Source: an uncultured Actinomycetes bacterium (lineage in GTDB: Bacteria; Actinomycetota; Thermoleophilia; Solirubrobacterales; Solirubrobacteraceae). Taken from it: a stretch of 5,715 nucleotides of DNA. This document shows positions 4,825 to 5,715 of this stretch, in pieces (position 1 is the first letter of the stretch; every line of letters starts with the position of its first letter). Both the position numbers and the translations under genes were made by a program. Location: NCBI GenBank assembly GCA_937888775.1, contig CALAQT010000222.1, positions 1 through 5,715 of the forward strand, read 5' to 3'. The notes beneath the pieces were generated by a model, which was not told the origin of the DNA, did no database searches, and saw only the letters and a program-made list of their open reading frames with translations.

Positions 4825-4893
4825 GAGCGATCACGCGCCCGCGCGCGGGAAGACCTGCTTCTCCCCGGCGGCGCGGCTCAGCCGTGATCGCTC
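4825..4893. repeat. 11-bp perfect inverted repeat enclosing a GC-rich palindrome
   Basis: GAGCGATCACG (4825-4835) and CGTGATCGCTC (4883-4893) enclose 47 bp, in which CCCGCGCGCGGG (4838-4849) is itself a perfect palindrome. As RNA this would give a long closing stem with at least one inner hairpin; as DNA it could be a 69-bp miniature element with terminal repeats. No target duplication was seen. Confidence 0.5.
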
Positions 4894-5068
4894 CGAAGAC
4901 CCGGAATGCCGCGGGAAGCAGGGCGCACTTCTTTTCCCCGTCCCGGGGGCGAGCGTCGCTTGTGCTTACTTGTCGTCGGTTGGCCGGTCAAGGCACGCCA
5001 GGTGGTGCGTGAGGGCGGTTGTCGGGTCGGATGGTTCGCGCGCGGGCGCCCGGGCTTACTTCGGTCCG

Positions 5069-5123
5069 CGACCCTGCTGTGTGGGTCGGTGACGTGATGT
5101 TTGATGGGGTGACCCCGCTGGGG
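5069..5123. repeat. Cluster of small hairpins in the IS110 3' flank
   Basis: CGACCC (5069-5074) pairs with GGGTCG (5083-5088) around 8 bases and could alternatively pair with GGGTCG at 5024-5029. Next to it GGGG (5106-5109), CCCC (5113-5116) and GGGG (5120-5123) allow two competing hairpins sharing the CCCC. The region lies 119-173 bp beyond the recombinase stop. Confidence 0.4.
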
Positions 5124-5220
5124 AAGGCGTTGCGGCCGCTCATTCTTTCCAGGCCGTCCACCGGTTGGTGTCGGCAGCGCAATGCGAGGAGCCGGCCGCG
5201 GCGCATCGGTTGAGTGAGGG

Positions 5221-5240
5221 CTTGGCGCGCGCGATCCAAG
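5221..5240 (-). terminator. Hairpin immediately after the IS110 recombinase stop
   Basis: CTTGG (5221-5225) and CCAAG (5236-5240) with a 10-base GC-rich loop, beginning one base past the recombinase TGA (5244-5242). It may be a terminator or the first helix of a structured RNA in the element's end. No U-tract follows. Confidence 0.3.
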
Positions 5241-5241
5241 G

Positions 5242-5715
5242 TCACGCGGGCGTGAGCGCCTCCTCGCCGAGCTCGCGGAGGGTGTGGTAGCTGCGCTTCA
5301 GCAGCTTGCGTGAGAGCGCGAGGCAGGCGCGGTTGCCGCCGATCCGCTCGGCGGTCTGCCGGTAGTACTCGTGGTCGGGGCTGCCGGCGCGCCGCGCGGT
5401 CTGCACAGCCTCGAACAGCATCCACCGCAGCGCGGGCGGCCCTTGTCGCGAGAGGTGGCCGGGGCTGCGGCGCTGATCAGATTGGTGGACGGTGATGTCC
5501 AGCCCGGCATAGCGGACCACGTCGCGAGAGCTTGAGAAGCGGCTGGCGTCACCGAGCTCGGCGAGGATCGTGACCGCGGTCAACGGTCCGATCCCGTAGT
5601 GGCCCATCAACGCCTTGCACCCCGCCTGTCGACGCGCATACGCGCGCAGCTCCTTATTGATCGGCGCGAGCTGCAGGTCGAGCTGGTCGATGACCGAGAT
5701 CGCGACGGTGATCTG
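5242..5715 (-). CDS. IS110-family recombinase (transposase), C-terminal part (5' end outside window)
   Basis: The frame is open from the right edge to TGA at 5244-5242, giving 157 residues. It contains the end of the linker helix (VIDQLDLQLAPINKELR) and a complete C-terminal Transposase_20 domain: GIGPLTAVTILAELGDASRF (41-60), then the block VVRYAGLDITVHQSD (66-80), RRSPGHLSRQG (82-92) and PPALRWMLFEAVQ (93-105). IS110 enzymes use an N-terminal RuvC-like DEDD domain (outside the window) and a serine in the C-terminal domain; S79 in QSD aligns with the conserved Ser of the usual QSG motif. Recent work showed that IS110 elements are guided by a bridge RNA encoded in their non-coding ends. A TTG at 5610 is not the start, since family sequence continues upstream. 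No disabling mutation is visible in this part, so the element may be intact. Confidence 0.94.
   Translation of the reverse strand, partial: QITVAISVIDQLDLQLAPINKELRAYARRQAGCKALMGHYGIGPLTAVTILAELGDASRFSSSRDVVRYAGLDITVHQSDQRRSPGHLSRQGPPALRWMLFEAVQTARRAGSPDHEYYRQTAERIGGNRACLALSRKLLKRSYHTLRELGEEALTPA

Larger units (their letters stand above)
4407..5241. other. 835-bp region without a recognisable gene, rich in inverted repeats
   Basis: The longest gene-free stretch of the window, from the coiled-coil/winged-helix stop to the IS110 stop. Open frames of 60-147 codons exist on both strands but none shows a domain, a convincing ribosome binding site or natural codon use. It does contain several perfect inverted repeats (4609-4637, 4639-4672, 4825-4893, 5069-5088, 5106-5123, 5221-5240). 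The right part must include the outer end of the IS110 element, but I cannot place its boundary. Confidence 0.5.

Noticed and set aside
4391..4834. Minus-strand frames of 138-147 codons downstream of the coiled-coil/winged-helix gene
   Set aside because: Two overlapping frames, neither with a recognisable domain or ribosome binding site; the inverted repeats at 4609-4672 would fall inside them.
4931..4949. T-run and CCCC/GGGG stem as a terminator
   Set aside because: The T-run is on the wrong side of the stem for the plus strand, and on the minus strand it reads as A's.
1..5715. CRISPR array, rRNA or known riboswitch
   Set aside because: No regularly spaced direct repeats and no recognisable RNA family sequence were seen on either strand.

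Overview
The window is about 65-70% GC by eye and carries mostly short genes with GTG and TTG starts. The closest match I can recall for its protein signatures is the Actinobacteria, class Thermoleophilia (Solirubrobacter/Conexibacter-like). These signatures are a sigma-70 region 4 reading LRYGLGGEHPRTLDEVGR, a DUF1918 protein, a SET protein with a CxCx4C tail, and an IS110 transposase with GHLSRQG. The placement is inference from recalled family sequences, not from a search.

Layout, left to right: the 3' end of a primary-like sigma-70 factor gene (+, 2-352); a convergent hairpin; a stand-alone Rieske [2Fe-2S] protein (-, 414-785); a decayed IS256-type transposase fragment (+, about 872-1131); a small coiled-coil protein whose C-terminus looks frameshifted at a C6 tract (-, 1115-1435); a divergent promoter region; a DUF1918 protein (+, 1795-2016); 330 bp without a recognisable gene; an 80-residue winged-helix-like protein (-, 2347-2589); a frameshifted N-terminal piece of an IS1634-type transposase (-, about 2748-3035); a SET-domain protein whose last residues run out of frame into that IS piece (-, 2986-3630); a divergent 404-bp gap; a coiled-coil/Arg-rich/winged-helix protein (+, 4035-4406); an 835-bp gene-free stretch rich in inverted repeats; and the C-terminal half of an IS110-family recombinase entering from the right edge (-, 5242-5715).

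The genes do not form an operon or a visible pathway. They are single small genes on alternating strands: DNA-binding or chromatin-like proteins (winged helices, SET, Arg-rich linker) and one redox protein, separated by debris of three different IS families. The window reads as an accessory, insertion-scarred area beside a sigma factor gene. I did not find a clear new defence or metabolic system. The points most worth a second look are the C6 frameshift, the IS1634/SET junction, the SET gene's start, the paired hairpins at 4609-4672, and the structured flank downstream of the IS110 recombinase, which might hold its guide (bridge) RNA.
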